From: Metabacillus litoralis
GTDB lineage: Bacteria; Bacillota; Bacilli; Bacillales; Bacillaceae
Direction of reading: 5' to 3'
Length of the DNA: 64,000 bases
Assembly: GCF_003667825.1 (NCBI RefSeq)
Contig: NZ_CP033043.1
Coordinates: forward strand, 2,399,501-2,463,500
Numbering within the stretch: position 1 is the first letter of the stretch; every line of letters starts with the position of its first letter. Positions 39,026-49,072 of the stretch are shown here, piece by piece. A model generated the notes under the pieces. That model saw only the letters and a program-made list of their open reading frames with translations. It had not been told where the DNA came from and searched no databases. Both the position numbers and the translations under genes were made by a program.

Positions 39026-40861
39026 TTGAAGTTTATAGATAGTATATTCTTTCTGTTTCGGCAACCAAAGATTGTTCTTATCCCAATTTTTTTAGATGTA
39101 TTATTAACTCTCTTTGTAACGACAGGAGCATTGTGGGGGTTTACTATTTTTGATTCAATAGAATTTACGATAGGGAACCCTATCCAACCCTTTCAACCTA
39201 CTGGAACATATCCAATCTGGATACCAGAAATTAGTGATTTAAAAGTGCCAGCAGGATTTATTCATCCCACACTCGATTATAACGTGGTCTTATCCCTTAT
39301 TATCACGGCTGCATTTTTTGTCATCAGGAGCTTTTTGATGGGTGCTTATTTAGGTAGTTTAAAATCAGCACTTACTGAAGAAAAAGCCATAATCTTTCAT
39401 GAAGGTCGATATTATTTCAAGCGTTTTTTTCTACTGCATATCCTGTTCGCAATTATAATGCTAGTAGTAATAATGCTAGGTTCATTTATCGGTCCCTTTG
39501 TGATTGTTTTATTTTTATTGACTATTCCGTATATCCTTACTCCATATGTTGTTGTTTTAGAGGATTGTGATATCACAGAGGCACTTGGAGAATCAAAAAA
39601 TTTAGTACAGCAACATTTTTGGTTTTTAATTAGATTTGCTCTTTTACTAATGTTTAGTACGTTTTTGCTAACATTATCATTACAAACTCTACCGGAGTCT
39701 GTAATCTATATCACCGTACTCATCGTTTATCCTTTTATAGGTTCAGCGGCCATCCTTACTGTTATGGGACGTTTATACGAAAAGGACGAAGACGAAGCAA
39801 AAAAGGAATTTAACGATAAAATTAAGCTACCATTCCTACTTGCTTGCTATTTTGTTCTATTCTCCTTACCCTTCCTAGGAGCAAATTTGGCAAAAGGTGA
39901 ATACCTAATGTTTTTAGATTTCTCAGAAAAGCAAACATTTGAAGGACTTTCTTATAAATCCGCAAATGGATACATTCTAGATGACACGTTTCCAACATAT
40001 GAATGGCGTAATGATGAAAAAATCAAAATAAAATTATCGCTTCCTTCATTAGAAAATGAACCGGAAAAAATATCGGGAACAGGTACAGTCGGTATAGTAA
40101 CTACAACTAATGGTGGAGAGCATGAAATTAAAAAGGTAGACTTTATTTATACATTACATAAATCAATTATTAATGACACCATCTATTACCGAAATTCGCA
40201 ACAAGAGTCTATCTCGCTGTTAAATTGGGAGAGTGTCATTCCACAGCCAGCTGTAACAATGATGGTTAATAACGAAGGAAACGATGTGTTCTTTTATTTA
40301 TCGGAGTTTAATCAACCTCAAGACGGAGCTTTTGGATTTCAACAAACCGAAACATACTTTGATGTTAATGAAACAGGCCAGATATTCTTGCCGATCAGAA
40401 ATGATACGATCATGTATAGCTATCCTTATTATTGGTTTTCAACTGAATGGACGAAAGAAAAGGTCAGCGCATTCCTTGACAGTAAAAATAATTATAGTGC
40501 GTACCATCTAAACGATCCAGGCTTTCAAATAGCCTCCCTTATACAGGAGGGCTCATATCAGACAATTATCAGAATTGCGCCTAACTTAACAGCGCAAAGT
40601 ATTCAGCATAACTTAGATGAATGGAAAACACGTTGGGAAGGCTTTTTTGAAGATCAATATGGAAACTTAACGCTATCAGAGTATTTAACGTACGCGAGTA
40701 AATCAGCTACGTACGAAGGATTTGAATCACATGCCATAACTGAGGATGGGAAAGAATACTACGAAAGAAACATTTCATTTCCTACCGCTCAGTTAAAGGT
40801 TCGCTATAGTGTGAATGAAGATGGACAATTCGAAGAACTTTATATAATAGAAGAAGAATAA
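39026..40861 (+). CDS. Large membrane protein of unknown function
   Basis: 611 residues from a TTG start at 39026 with GAGGAG 7 bases upstream; a GTG at 38978 is open but lies in the preceding hairpin. The N-terminal 310 residues have about seven hydrophobic helices, with an internal VVLEDCDITEALGESKNLV stretch like the repeat found in GPDPase-type membrane domains. The last 300 residues look like an extracellular beta-rich domain, Tyr/Asn-rich, without Cys. I do not recognise the family. No counterpart sits here in B. subtilis. Confidence 0.75.
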   Translation: MKFIDSIFFLFRQPKIVLIPIFLDVLLTLFVTTGALWGFTIFDSIEFTIGNPIQPFQPTGTYPIWIPEISDLKVPAGFIHPTLDYNVVLSLIITAAFFVIRSFLMGAYLGSLKSALTEEKAIIFHEGRYYFKRFFLLHILFAIIMLVVIMLGSFIGPFVIVLFLLTIPYILTPYVVVLEDCDITEALGESKNLVQQHFWFLIRFALLLMFSTFLLTLSLQTLPESVIYITVLIVYPFIGSAAILTVMGRLYEKDEDEAKKEFNDKIKLPFLLACYFVLFSLPFLGANLAKGEYLMFLDFSEKQTFEGLSYKSANGYILDDTFPTYEWRNDEKIKIKLSLPSLENEPEKISGTGTVGIVTTTNGGEHEIKKVDFIYTLHKSIINDTIYYRNSQQESISLLNWESVIPQPAVTMMVNNEGNDVFFYLSEFNQPQDGAFGFQQTETYFDVNETGQIFLPIRNDTIMYSYPYYWFSTEWTKEKVSAFLDSKNNYSAYHLNDPGFQIASLIQEGSYQTIIRIAPNLTAQSIQHNLDEWKTRWEGFFEDQYGNLTLSEYLTYASKSATYEGFESHAITEDGKEYYERNISFPTAQLKVRYSVNEDGQFEELYIIEEE

Positions 40862-40967
40862 TTTTTTCATATAATTCCTTACAGATTAATCGACTTTTTC
40901 CGCTAAAATCGATAAGATAATAAAAGGTAAAAAATTTTCAGTTTCAATTTGTTGGAGGAATAACATT

Positions 40968-42209
40968 TTGCTTATAGCTATAGCGTTTTTTCTATTTATG
41001 TCTTTTTTCTTATCAGGAAGTGAAACTGCTTTAACAGCTGTTAATAAAATGAAATTAAAGAGCAGAGCAGAAAATAATGATAAGAAATCGCAAAAACTTC
41101 TTGATCTCATTTCAAAGCCTGATGAATTAATCACAGGCATCTTAATCGGTAATAACATTGCAAACATTATGCTTCCAACTCTTGTGACCATTATTGCACT
41201 TGAATATGGCATTAGTGTCGGAATTGCAACAACAGTTTTAACGGTTGTTTTAATCATCTTTGCAGAGGTATTACCTAAATCAATTGCTGCTACATTTGCA
41301 GATAAGATTGCTTATACTGTTTTTCCAGTGATAAGAATTATCCTGTTTTTGTTTAAGCCTTTGATTTTTCTTTTATCAAGGTTTACCAGAATCGTCATTA
41401 ACAAACTTTCAAACGATGAAGAAAAAACTGCTTCAATTTCAAGAGAAGAGCTTATTACGATGGTTAATATCGCTACTTCAGAAGGAATTCTACAAACCGA
41501 TGAAGAACAGCGAATTAAAGGAGCGATTGACTTTTATGACCTGGATGTTCGAGATGCACTAAAAGTTCCTCGAACAGAAATACAGGGAATCTCATCAGGA
41601 TCAACTTATGAAGAAGCACGTGAAATCGTCTTAGAGGGAAGTCATACCCGCTTTCCTGTTTATAAAGAAAGCATGGACCATATCGTTGGTGTGCTACATT
41701 CAAAATCTCTTTTATCATGGTCATTAGAGCCACAAAAAAAATTAGAAGATTTTATTGATGATGATCCACTTTTTGTATTTGAATTTCACTCAATTGAAAA
41801 GGTCTTTAAATTAATGTTAAAAAAACGCAGACACTTAGCGATTGTTCTCGATGAATATGGCGGTACAAAAGGTATTTTGAGTCACGAGGATATTATTGAA
41901 GCAATGATCGGACAGGAAATAAAAGATGAAACCGATCATGATGAAGAAATACTAATCGAAGAATTAACAGACTATCATATTATTTGTAATGGAAAGCTTG
42001 CATTGCGACGTTTAAATGAAGTGTTTAAAACGAAAATTCCTGAGCAAGAAGATATTCTTACAGGATTTTTACTAAAAGAAATGGGGCGCTTTCCAGAAGA
42101 AGGAGAAACTTATGAGTACCATCACCTTCATTTTGAAGTCATGAACGTTGAGGATAATAAATTAAAGAGTGTTAAAATCACGAAAAAAGTTGTACCAGAT
42201 GAATCGTAA
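40968..42209 (+). CDS. CNNM/CorC-type transporter (DUF21, CBS pair)
   Basis: 413 residues from a TTG start with GGAGGA 8 bases upstream. Starts directly in the first membrane helix. DUF21 domain (1-170) with four hydrophobic helices and SGSETALTAVNKMKLK, a CBS pair (about 190-310, VPRTEIQGIS, VLDEYGGTKGILSHEDIIE) and a CorC_HlyC domain at the end. Family members export magnesium or cobalt. Related to B. subtilis YqhB and YhdP; which one is its orthologue I cannot tell. Confidence 0.9.
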   Translation: MLIAIAFFLFMSFFLSGSETALTAVNKMKLKSRAENNDKKSQKLLDLISKPDELITGILIGNNIANIMLPTLVTIIALEYGISVGIATTVLTVVLIIFAEVLPKSIAATFADKIAYTVFPVIRIILFLFKPLIFLLSRFTRIVINKLSNDEEKTASISREELITMVNIATSEGILQTDEEQRIKGAIDFYDLDVRDALKVPRTEIQGISSGSTYEEAREIVLEGSHTRFPVYKESMDHIVGVLHSKSLLSWSLEPQKKLEDFIDDDPLFVFEFHSIEKVFKLMLKKRRHLAIVLDEYGGTKGILSHEDIIEAMIGQEIKDETDHDEEILIEELTDYHIICNGKLALRRLNEVFKTKIPEQEDILTGFLLKEMGRFPEEGETYEYHHLHFEVMNVEDNKLKSVKITKKVVPDES

Positions 42210-42219
42210 ATGATACATA

Positions 42220-42253
42220 TCAAAAAGGCCGCAGAATTTCGCGGCCTTTTCCT
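42220..42253. terminator. Bidirectional terminator
   Basis: AAAAGGCCGC and GCGGCCTTTT (42223-42232 and 42241-42250), a perfect 10-bp stem between two convergent genes, with A and T runs on both sides. Confidence 0.92.
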
Positions 42254-42254
42254 A

Positions 42255-42932
42255 TTATCTTGCAAAGCTTAAAATTTGTTTTAAAAAGCCTAATCCTGAT
42301 TTTTGCTCCTGTTTCATTCGTTCTGATCTGTGTTGATGTTCCCTCACAAACGTTAAGAAGCGTTCTTCACGTTCATCTGTTTTCTTTTGAGCGAGCTCCC
42401 GTTCAACTTGTATTTCTTCCTTATATGACGATCTTTCCGCTTCAGCAGTGACCGCTAAACTTGTAATCATATCCTGAACATCAGAAAACTCAAATCTAGC
42501 CACTTCTGTTTGTAGTTTTGCTGTTTCCGTAATTTTCTCGCTAACAGATGAAACCACATTTTTTTCTAGCTTATCAAGACGTTCGTCAAGCTTTAGCATG
42601 CTTTGGATTTCTTGTGATTCAATAAATGACGTAATTTTCAATAATGTTTCTTGTAATTCAGTAACGTCACTTGCTTCTTGCGCTGAAGATGGAACAGTCG
42701 TTTTTTGATTTTGCAAAAGCTGTTTAATGGTTTGTGTATCCATATTGCTTTCCTTAAACGCCTTTACCTTTTGGAAGAATTCAATATTTTCTGCTGTAAA
42801 CAGCCTAGCGTTTTTTTCATCTCTCTTGATTGTAATAAAAGCTGAATACTCTTCTTCCCATTGCTTTAAAATAAACACCTTTTCCCCTACAAGCGAAGCC
42901 GCCTTCGATATAGTAATATACTTTGCTGCCAA
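42255..42932 (-). CDS. MerR-like HTH protein with coiled coil
   Basis: About 225 residues. N-terminal MerR-type helix-turn-helix (AAKYITISKAASLVG, then RLFTAENIEFFQKVKAFKES) followed by a long helical, Glu/Lys-rich coiled coil and a short hydrophobic end (LGFLKQILSFAR). The design resembles the chromosome-anchoring protein RacA and DUF3967 proteins, but similarity is only architectural. Start uncertain: TTG at 42932 gives the best MerR start; TTG 42944 and GTG 42941 are also open. Confidence 0.7.
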   Translation of the reverse strand: MAAKYITISKAASLVGEKVFILKQWEEEYSAFITIKRDEKNARLFTAENIEFFQKVKAFKESNMDTQTIKQLLQNQKTTVPSSAQEASDVTELQETLLKITSFIESQEIQSMLKLDERLDKLEKNVVSSVSEKITETAKLQTEVARFEFSDVQDMITSLAVTAEAERSSYKEEIQVERELAQKKTDEREERFLTFVREHQHRSERMKQEQKSGLGFLKQILSFAR

Positions 42933-43311
42933 CCTAAACACCAACCTTTGTCTATTTTTTCTTATCTAACTAGTTCTACTAAAGCCCTAGTAAATTCCTC
43001 CCTCTCGACAAAGGTTCCAAAAACTAGTCATAATGTTTTGTGTTTTGGTTGATTTCAACATGAAATGATGAATCTTTATGAATATGTACACGGTAACATA
43101 AAAAATCGTGGAAGATGCACGATGAAAATTTAAATAAAAAGTCGAAAAATGGAAATTTAGTTTGTCTTTTTTCAAGTTTTTTGGTAAATTTATTTAGTTA
43201 TTTACCCTTTTTATACAAGATTCATATGAATTTTCACTGTAGCATTGGGGTAATCCCCCCTAAAGCCACCATGAAAGATATACTCACAAAAAGAAATGGG
43301 AGAAAAAATTT
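42933..43311. other. Intergenic region between divergent regulator and chemoreceptor-like gene
   Basis: About 380 bases, AT-rich, no convincing gene. A plus-strand frame at 43115-43336 has no similarity and overlaps the next gene. Presumably holds two promoters that I cannot place securely. Confidence 0.45.
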
Positions 43312-44133
43312 ATGTTTAATAAAATTGATTCCTTAGAAACGGTCATTCGTTTAGTACCAATTTTAAAAGCAGCAGTTCCAGCTGACCTATCAATTGCTAT
43401 TTGTAATTTGCATGAATTTGTTGCTTATTTCCCAGGTGAAAATATCAACCTCCAAATAAAGGTTGGTCAAAAAATCAATCCTGACGAGCCTCTTTCAATT
43501 GCCATTCGTCAAAATAAAAAACTACAGGCAGAGGTACCTGCTGAATTTTATGGATTTGAATTTACAGGGACAGCTCTACCTTTACATGATCAAACTAATC
43601 AAGTAATCGGCGGAATCGCTATTCAATTACGCAGAGAAAGCGAGTTAAGAGCCATTATCAAGCAAATAGCCGACTCTTTATCACAAGCCAAGGAAAGTGT
43701 AAATACAGTTGTGGATGGATCAAACTCTTTAGCGTCTTTATCTCAGGAACTTCTTTTACAATCACAACAAGCATCAAGTGATGTAAAAGAAACAGATGTT
43801 GTATTATCTATGATTAAAAAGGTAGCTGATCAAACAAACTTGCTTGGTTTGAATGCAGCAATAGAAGCAGCACGCGCTGGGGAAAAAGGCAAAGGTTTTG
43901 AAGTTGTTGCTAACGAAATTAGAAAGTTCTCAAAAGAAACAGTCTCCTCCACTCAAAAAGTAAATCAAATAACTGCGCAAATTCAGGGTGTTACAACTAA
44001 GATGGGGGAGTCCATACAAACAATTGCCTCCATTGGAAATGATCAAGCAACATCAATGCAGGAAGTTTCTTCTTTAATAAAAGAGATTGAGCAACTTTCA
44101 AAAAAGCTATCAGAATTTGCAAACAAAATCTAA
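43312..44133 (+). CDS. Soluble methyl-accepting chemotaxis-type signalling protein
   Basis: 273 residues without any membrane helix. N-terminal 115 residues form a small sensor-like domain ([21 protein letters not shown]), followed by an MCP signalling domain with the hairpin tip [34 protein letters not shown]. Similar in size and layout to B. subtilis YfmS, a soluble chemoreceptor. The signalling helices are short. Single gene in context. Confidence 0.85.
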   Translation: MFNKIDSLETVIRLVPILKAAVPADLSIAICNLHEFVAYFPGENINLQIKVGQKINPDEPLSIAIRQNKKLQAEVPAEFYGFEFTGTALPLHDQTNQVIGGIAIQLRRESELRAIIKQIADSLSQAKESVNTVVDGSNSLASLSQELLLQSQQASSDVKETDVVLSMIKKVADQTNLLGLNAAIEAARAGEKGKGFEVVANEIRKFSKETVSSTQKVNQITAQIQGVTTKMGESIQTIASIGNDQATSMQEVSSLIKEIEQLSKKLSEFANKI

Positions 44134-44221
44134 ATACTATTATAATTCTTCAAGAAAATGATCAACAAATTTATGATTCAACCGATAATAAGGCTATCTA
44201 GAAATTTTGTTGGAGGTTATT

Positions 44222-44491
44222 ATGTTTGCTTTTTTGATTGCTTTAGCTAGTGTTATTGCAAGTTTTCTTTTCTACTCTAAATTAAAATCACGAAAAGAAA
44301 AAACTATGTCTATTGGAAGTATGACACAAAGTCTTACTTTACTGGTTGCGTTTGTTATGCCTATTTACTATTTAAGAGATCTTAGTGATATAGAAGCAGT
44401 AGGGCATGGTATTAGTACATCCATAATTATTGTCATTTACGGAGCAGCAATAAATATTTTCTGTAAAATCATTGCTCGATTTCAAGCATAA
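44222..44491 (+). CDS. Small hypothetical membrane protein
   Basis: 89 residues from the ATG at 44222, which has TTGGAGG 7 bases upstream. Three hydrophobic helices (about 1-18, 34-52, 64-85) with a basic stretch KLKSRKEK between the first two, so probably the first loop is cytoplasmic. I do not recognise it. It follows the soluble chemoreceptor-like gene by 88 bases. Confidence 0.65.
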   Translation: MFAFLIALASVIASFLFYSKLKSRKEKTMSIGSMTQSLTLLVAFVMPIYYLRDLSDIEAVGHGISTSIIIVIYGAAINIFCKIIARFQA

Positions 44492-44498
44492 ACTCTAA

Positions 44499-44538
44499 AC
44501 AAAAACTGACTTACCATCTTAGGCAAGTCAGTTTTTTA
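44499..44538. terminator. Bidirectional terminator
   Basis: AAAAACTGACTT and AAGTCAGTTTTT arms with a 12-base loop between the convergent small membrane gene and gcvPB. Confidence 0.9.
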
Positions 44539-45999
44539 TTATGCACGTTGATATTTTAAAATCGGTTTTCTCGCAGCTGTTGTTTCGTCTAAACGTTTAA
44601 CAACCGTTGTATGTGGTGCTTCCTGAACAATTTCAGGTGTTTCTTCTGCTTCTTTTGCAATTTGAATCATCGCATCAATAAAGGAATCAAGTGTTTCTTT
44701 TGATTCAGTTTCAGTTGGCTCAATCATGATACACTCTTCCACGTTTAACGGGAAGTAGATTGTTGGTGGGTGGTAACCGAAATCTAATAATCGCTTCGCA
44801 ATATCAAGAGTACGAACACCAAGCTTCTTCTGACGTTTTCCAGAAAGAACAAATTCATGCTTACAGTGCTGGTTAAATGGTAGATCATAATATGGCGCCA
44901 AGCGACGCATCATATAGTTTGCATTTAACACCGCATATTCTGTAACAGCTTTTAAGCCATCAGGACCCATTGTTCGAATGTAGGTGTACGCACGAACATT
45001 AATGCCAAAGTTTCCGTAGAATGGTTTTACTCGTCCGATTGATTGTGGACGATTGTAATTAAAATGGTAGCCATCTTCTGTTTTTACTAAAACTGGTTTT
45101 GGAAGATAAGGAATTAAATCCGCTTTTACCCCAACAGGACCAGATCCTGGACCCCCACCACCATGTGGACCTGTAAATGTTTTATGAAGATTTAAGTGAA
45201 CAACATCAAAGCCCATATCACCTGGACGAGCTTTACTTAATACCGCGTTCAGATTTGCCCCGTCATAATAAAGCTTTCCGCCTGCATCATGGACAATTTG
45301 CGCCATTTCTAAAATATGCGCTTCAAAAAGTCCCAGTGTATTAGGGTTTGTTAACATCAATGCCGCCGTTTGATCATCAACAACACGTCGTAAATCCTCT
45401 AAATCAACAAGGCCATTTTCATCAGATTTAACTGTGATTGTTTCAAATCCTGCAACTGTTGCAGATGCCGGATTTGTACCATGAGCTGAGTCAGGAACGA
45501 TAACCTTCGTTCTTTTTGTATCATTGTTCGCTTCATGATACGCACGAATCATCATTAACCCCGTCCACTCACCGTGAGCTCCAGCTGCAGGCTGAAGTGT
45601 TACTTCATCCATTCCTGTAATTTCTTTTAAATGCTCTTGAAGGTCAAATAATAATTCCATTGCCCCCTGAACCGTTGATTCTTCTTGTAATGGGTGGATA
45701 TGAGCCAGTCCGGCAATACGTGCTACATTTTCATTAATTTTTGGATTGTACTTCATTGTACAAGATCCTAGTGGGTAAAATCCTGAATCTACACCATGAT
45801 TACGTTTCGATAACGCTGTATAATGTCTCATAATATCAAGCTCAGAGACTTCCGGTAACTCAGCTTGTTCTGTGCGAATATAATCAGAAGGAATGAGTTC
45901 GTCTAACGACACTTCGTCAACTTCAAGCTCTGGTAAGCTATATCCAACACGACCTTCTCTGCTTAGTTCAAAAATTAATGCTTGATCTTGATTACTCAT
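44539..45999 (-). CDS. gcvPB: Glycine dehydrogenase (decarboxylating) subunit 2
   Basis: PLP-binding subunit of the P-protein of the glycine cleavage system, decarboxylating glycine and passing the aminomethyl group to lipoyl-GcvH. 486 residues. PLP Lys in [22 protein letters not shown]; glycine-rich loop and [13 protein letters not shown] are conserved. Start overlaps the gcvPA stop by one base. Confidence 0.97.
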   Translation of the reverse strand: MSNQDQALIFELSREGRVGYSLPELEVDEVSLDELIPSDYIRTEQAELPEVSELDIMRHYTALSKRNHGVDSGFYPLGSCTMKYNPKINENVARIAGLAHIHPLQEESTVQGAMELLFDLQEHLKEITGMDEVTLQPAAGAHGEWTGLMMIRAYHEANNDTKRTKVIVPDSAHGTNPASATVAGFETITVKSDENGLVDLEDLRRVVDDQTAALMLTNPNTLGLFEAHILEMAQIVHDAGGKLYYDGANLNAVLSKARPGDMGFDVVHLNLHKTFTGPHGGGGPGSGPVGVKADLIPYLPKPVLVKTEDGYHFNYNRPQSIGRVKPFYGNFGINVRAYTYIRTMGPDGLKAVTEYAVLNANYMMRRLAPYYDLPFNQHCKHEFVLSGKRQKKLGVRTLDIAKRLLDFGYHPPTIYFPLNVEECIMIEPTETESKETLDSFIDAMIQIAKEAEETPEIVQEAPHTTVVKRLDETTAARKPILKYQRA

Positions 46000-47339
46000 T
46001 AAGCATCCCCCAATTCCTTCACAAGTGTGTCGATTTCTTCTTTTGTGCGCAGCTCAGTTACTGCAATAAGCATATGATTTTCAAGCTCAGAATCAACCTT
46101 ACCTAAATCAAAGCCACCAATAATGTCTTTTTCTAAAAGCTGTTTGTTTACTTCTGATACAGGTTTTGATAATTTCACAACAAATTCATTAAAAATTGGT
46201 TGATCGAAAGGAACCTCAATACCAGCTTGGATACATGCTCTTTTCGCATAATTGGCTTTTTGGATATTTTGAATGGCCATTTCTTTCACACCTTGCTTAC
46301 CTAGAGCTGTCATGGCTACTGAAGCTGCAAGTGCATTTAAAGCTTGGTTTGAGCAAATATTAGAAGTTGCTTTATCACGACGAATATGTTGTTCACGTGC
46401 CTGAAGCGTTAACACAAATCCACGTTTTCCGTTTTCATCCGTTGTTTGACCAACAAGACGACCTGGTACTTTTCTTAACAGCTTATTTGTTACCGCAAAA
46501 TAACCACAGTGTGGGCCACCAAATGCAGTTGGTATACCGAACGGCTGTGCATCACCGGCAACAATATCCGCACCAAATGCTCCTGGAGGTGTTAATGCTC
46601 CTAATGCAAGTGGGTTGGAAGAAACGATAAACATGCTTTTTCCTGTATGTGCAATTGGCTCTATGTCTTTTAATGACTCAATATGACCGAAAAAGTTTGG
46701 ATACTGAACAATAACAGCTGCTACATCGTCATTCATCTCTTGTTGTAATGCTTCTAAGTCTGTTACACCGTTTTTCACGGGTACTTCAACAATTTCAATA
46801 TACTGTCCTGCAGCATACGTTTTGATAACATCACGTGATTCAGGGTTAACTGCTTTTGAAACTAGTACTTTCTTTTTCTTTGTTTGACCTGCTGCAAGCA
46901 TTGCTGCCTCAGCTAATGAAGTTCCTCCATCATACATAGAAGAATTGGCAACATCCATTCCTGTTAGCTCACAAATCATCGTTTGAAATTCGAAAATAGC
47001 TTGTAGCTCCCCTTGTGAAATTTCCGGTTGATAAGGTGTGTAAGCAGTATAAAATTCTGAACGAGAAATCACATGATCAACGATAATTGGCATGTAATGA
47101 TCATAAACACCTGCACCTAAAAATGATGCATGACTGCGCAGATCCTTATTTTTTGCTGCAAGCTTTGTAAGTTCTTTTAGAAGCTCTGTTTCAGATTTTG
47201 CTTTTTTAATATTGTATTCTCCTTGAAAACGTACACTCTCAGGAATATCTTGAAAAAGCTCTTCAACAGAAGTAACACCAATTGCTCCAAGCATTTCCTG
47301 CTTATCTTGTTCCGTCATTGGTAAATAACGATGATTCAT
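45999..47339 (-). CDS. gcvPA: Glycine dehydrogenase (decarboxylating) subunit 1
   Basis: Partner subunit of the split P-protein. 446 residues, starting [17 protein letters not shown] as in relatives. Conserved [33 protein letters not shown] and GGPHCGYFA motifs. 37 bases after gcvT. Confidence 0.97.
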   Translation of the reverse strand: MNHRYLPMTEQDKQEMLGAIGVTSVEELFQDIPESVRFQGEYNIKKAKSETELLKELTKLAAKNKDLRSHASFLGAGVYDHYMPIIVDHVISRSEFYTAYTPYQPEISQGELQAIFEFQTMICELTGMDVANSSMYDGGTSLAEAAMLAAGQTKKKKVLVSKAVNPESRDVIKTYAAGQYIEIVEVPVKNGVTDLEALQQEMNDDVAAVIVQYPNFFGHIESLKDIEPIAHTGKSMFIVSSNPLALGALTPPGAFGADIVAGDAQPFGIPTAFGGPHCGYFAVTNKLLRKVPGRLVGQTTDENGKRGFVLTLQAREQHIRRDKATSNICSNQALNALAASVAMTALGKQGVKEMAIQNIQKANYAKRACIQAGIEVPFDQPIFNEFVVKLSKPVSEVNKQLLEKDIIGGFDLGKVDSELENHMLIAVTELRTKEEIDTLVKELGDA

Positions 47340-47376
47340 TACGTGTGAACCCCTCTCTTTTTTAGGTCATTACTTA

Positions 47377-48480
47377 TTAGTTTTTAGGACGTTTATAAAA
47401 AGGTGTCGCAACGACAACGGCTTTTAATCGCTTTTTACGAACCTGAACTTCAACTTCTGTTCCTAGTTCAGTAAATTCTGTTTTTAATAGAGCCAATCCA
47501 ATGTTTTTACCTAATGTTGGTGATTGAGTTCCTGTTGTTACCACACCAACCTCTTCGCCATTCACAAACACCTCATAGCCATGACGTGGAATTCCTTTTT
47601 CAATTAATTCAATTCCAACAAGCTTACGAGCTGCTCCGTTTTCTTTTTGATCTTTTAAAACAGCTTTTCCGTTAAAATCAGCTTCTTTATTCGTTTTAAC
47701 CGCAAACCCAATGCCTGCTTCAATTGGTGTGATATCTTTTGAAAGCTCCTGACCGTATAAAGGAAGAGTTGCTTCAAAACGAAGGGTATCACGGGCACCA
47801 AGGCCACAAGGTAACACACCGTCTTCTTTTCCAGCTTCTAAAATATTCTCCCAAAGCGTTATAGCATCATTTGCCGCACAGTAAAGTTCGAAGCCATTTT
47901 CACCTGTATAGCCTGTTCTAGAAACTAATGCTTTTACACCAGCAACATTTACATCATCTTTAAATTTAAAAAACTTAATATCTGTTAAATCTGTATCTGT
48001 AAGAGTTTGAAGGACTTTTTCAGCAAATGGTCCTTGAAGAGCTAAAAGGGCTAAATCATCGGAAACATTTTTAATTGAAACATCACCGAAGAGATTCGTA
48101 GTTAGCCAATCCACATCTTTTTCAATGTTTGAGGCGTTGATAACTAGCAGATAGTCATGATCAGCTTTTTTATAAATAAGAAGATCATCGACTGTTCCGC
48201 CATCTTCATAGCACATCGCCGTGTATTGTGCACCACCATTTTTGAGCAAAGACACATCATTTGTAGCGATTTTTTGTAGAAAAGCTAAGCTATCTTCACC
48301 ACGAACTTCCACCTCACCCATGTGAGACACATCGAAAAGCCCTGCTTTTGTACGAACAGCTTCATGTTCTTCTTTAATAGAAGAAAATTGAACTGGCAAG
48401 TCCCAGCCCCCAAAATCAATCGTTTTTGCACCGTAATTTTTATACACATCATATAAAGGTGTACGATATAGCTCTGTCAT
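47377..48480 (-). CDS. gcvT: Aminomethyltransferase, T-protein of glycine cleavage
   Basis: Transfers the methylene group from lipoyl-GcvH to tetrahydrofolate, releasing ammonia. 367 residues from the ATG at 48480 (GGGAG upstream); a longer open frame to 48519 enters the riboswitch terminator. Signature [38 protein letters not shown]. First gene of the operon, controlled by the riboswitch in its leader. Confidence 0.97.
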   Translation of the reverse strand: MTELYRTPLYDVYKNYGAKTIDFGGWDLPVQFSSIKEEHEAVRTKAGLFDVSHMGEVEVRGEDSLAFLQKIATNDVSLLKNGGAQYTAMCYEDGGTVDDLLIYKKADHDYLLVINASNIEKDVDWLTTNLFGDVSIKNVSDDLALLALQGPFAEKVLQTLTDTDLTDIKFFKFKDDVNVAGVKALVSRTGYTGENGFELYCAANDAITLWENILEAGKEDGVLPCGLGARDTLRFEATLPLYGQELSKDITPIEAGIGFAVKTNKEADFNGKAVLKDQKENGAARKLVGIELIEKGIPRHGYEVFVNGEEVGVVTTGTQSPTLGKNIGLALLKTEFTELGTEVEVQVRKKRLKAVVVATPFYKRPKN

Positions 48481-48517
48481 ATGGATTGCTCCCTTCAAAT
48501 CCTTAAAATTTGGCATC

Positions 48518-48571
48518 AAAAAAAGGACATAGTACTCCCATTTATAAAAATAGAAGTCTCTGTCCTTTTAA
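48518..48571 (-). terminator. Expression-platform terminator of the glycine riboswitch
   Basis: AAAAGGACA and TGTCCTTTT (48521-48529 and 48561-48569) close a long hairpin followed on the minus strand by TTTTTTT. The left arm in transcript sense directly follows aptamer 2, so ligand binding can decide whether it forms. Confidence 0.85.
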
Positions 48572-48755
48572 CCTGAAAGTTTACCTTATGTAAAGCAGTA
48601 CAAACTCGCACCTACATATGGCTTTCCCCTTTGGTAGTTTGTCTACATGACAAACACTCTCCAGAGTTGCGTCAAATAAGAGTTCTTTTGCCTGAGAGAT
48701 TCACAGTTTGTTTGCTCCTTCGGCGCTATACTAAGTTATAGTCTCTCCCCTTATT
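48570..48755 (-). ncRNA. Tandem glycine riboswitch
   Basis: On the minus strand two aptamers follow one another. The first has GGGAGAGACTATAAC, GCGCCGAAGGAGCAAAC and AATCTCTCAGGCAAAAGAAC. The second has GACGCAACTCTGGAGAGTG, ACCAAAGGGGAAAGCC and ACTTTCAGGTTAAAAGGACAGAG. This is the well-known cooperative glycine sensor in front of gcvT in Bacillus; with glycine present the downstream terminator is avoided. Confidence 0.95.
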
Positions 48756-49072
48756 CTCATCCGCTCATATTTTGTTGTAAAGTTGGTTATACTACTAAAA
48801 CCTGTATTCATGACATTTAACATTTCACATTTCAATAAAGAATGAAAGCGTTAATCTAACTGAAAGATATGAAAATGATGAACTTTCTTACTAACATCCT
48901 ACCATGAGGGAAGAGTTTCGACAATCACTTTTTAGCTTAACATTAAAATTATTTTCCATCACAATGTTCGTGTTTTCATTATATCAAAGTCATAATCTTG
49001 CATATATCCCTTTATGTTAATGAAATAGTGAACATTACAATAAGCACACAACACGAAAGGACTGTCTTTACG

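Noticed and set aside
43115..43336. 73-codon plus-strand frame before the chemoreceptor-like gene
   Set aside because: No ribosome site, overlaps the next gene and has no similarity.
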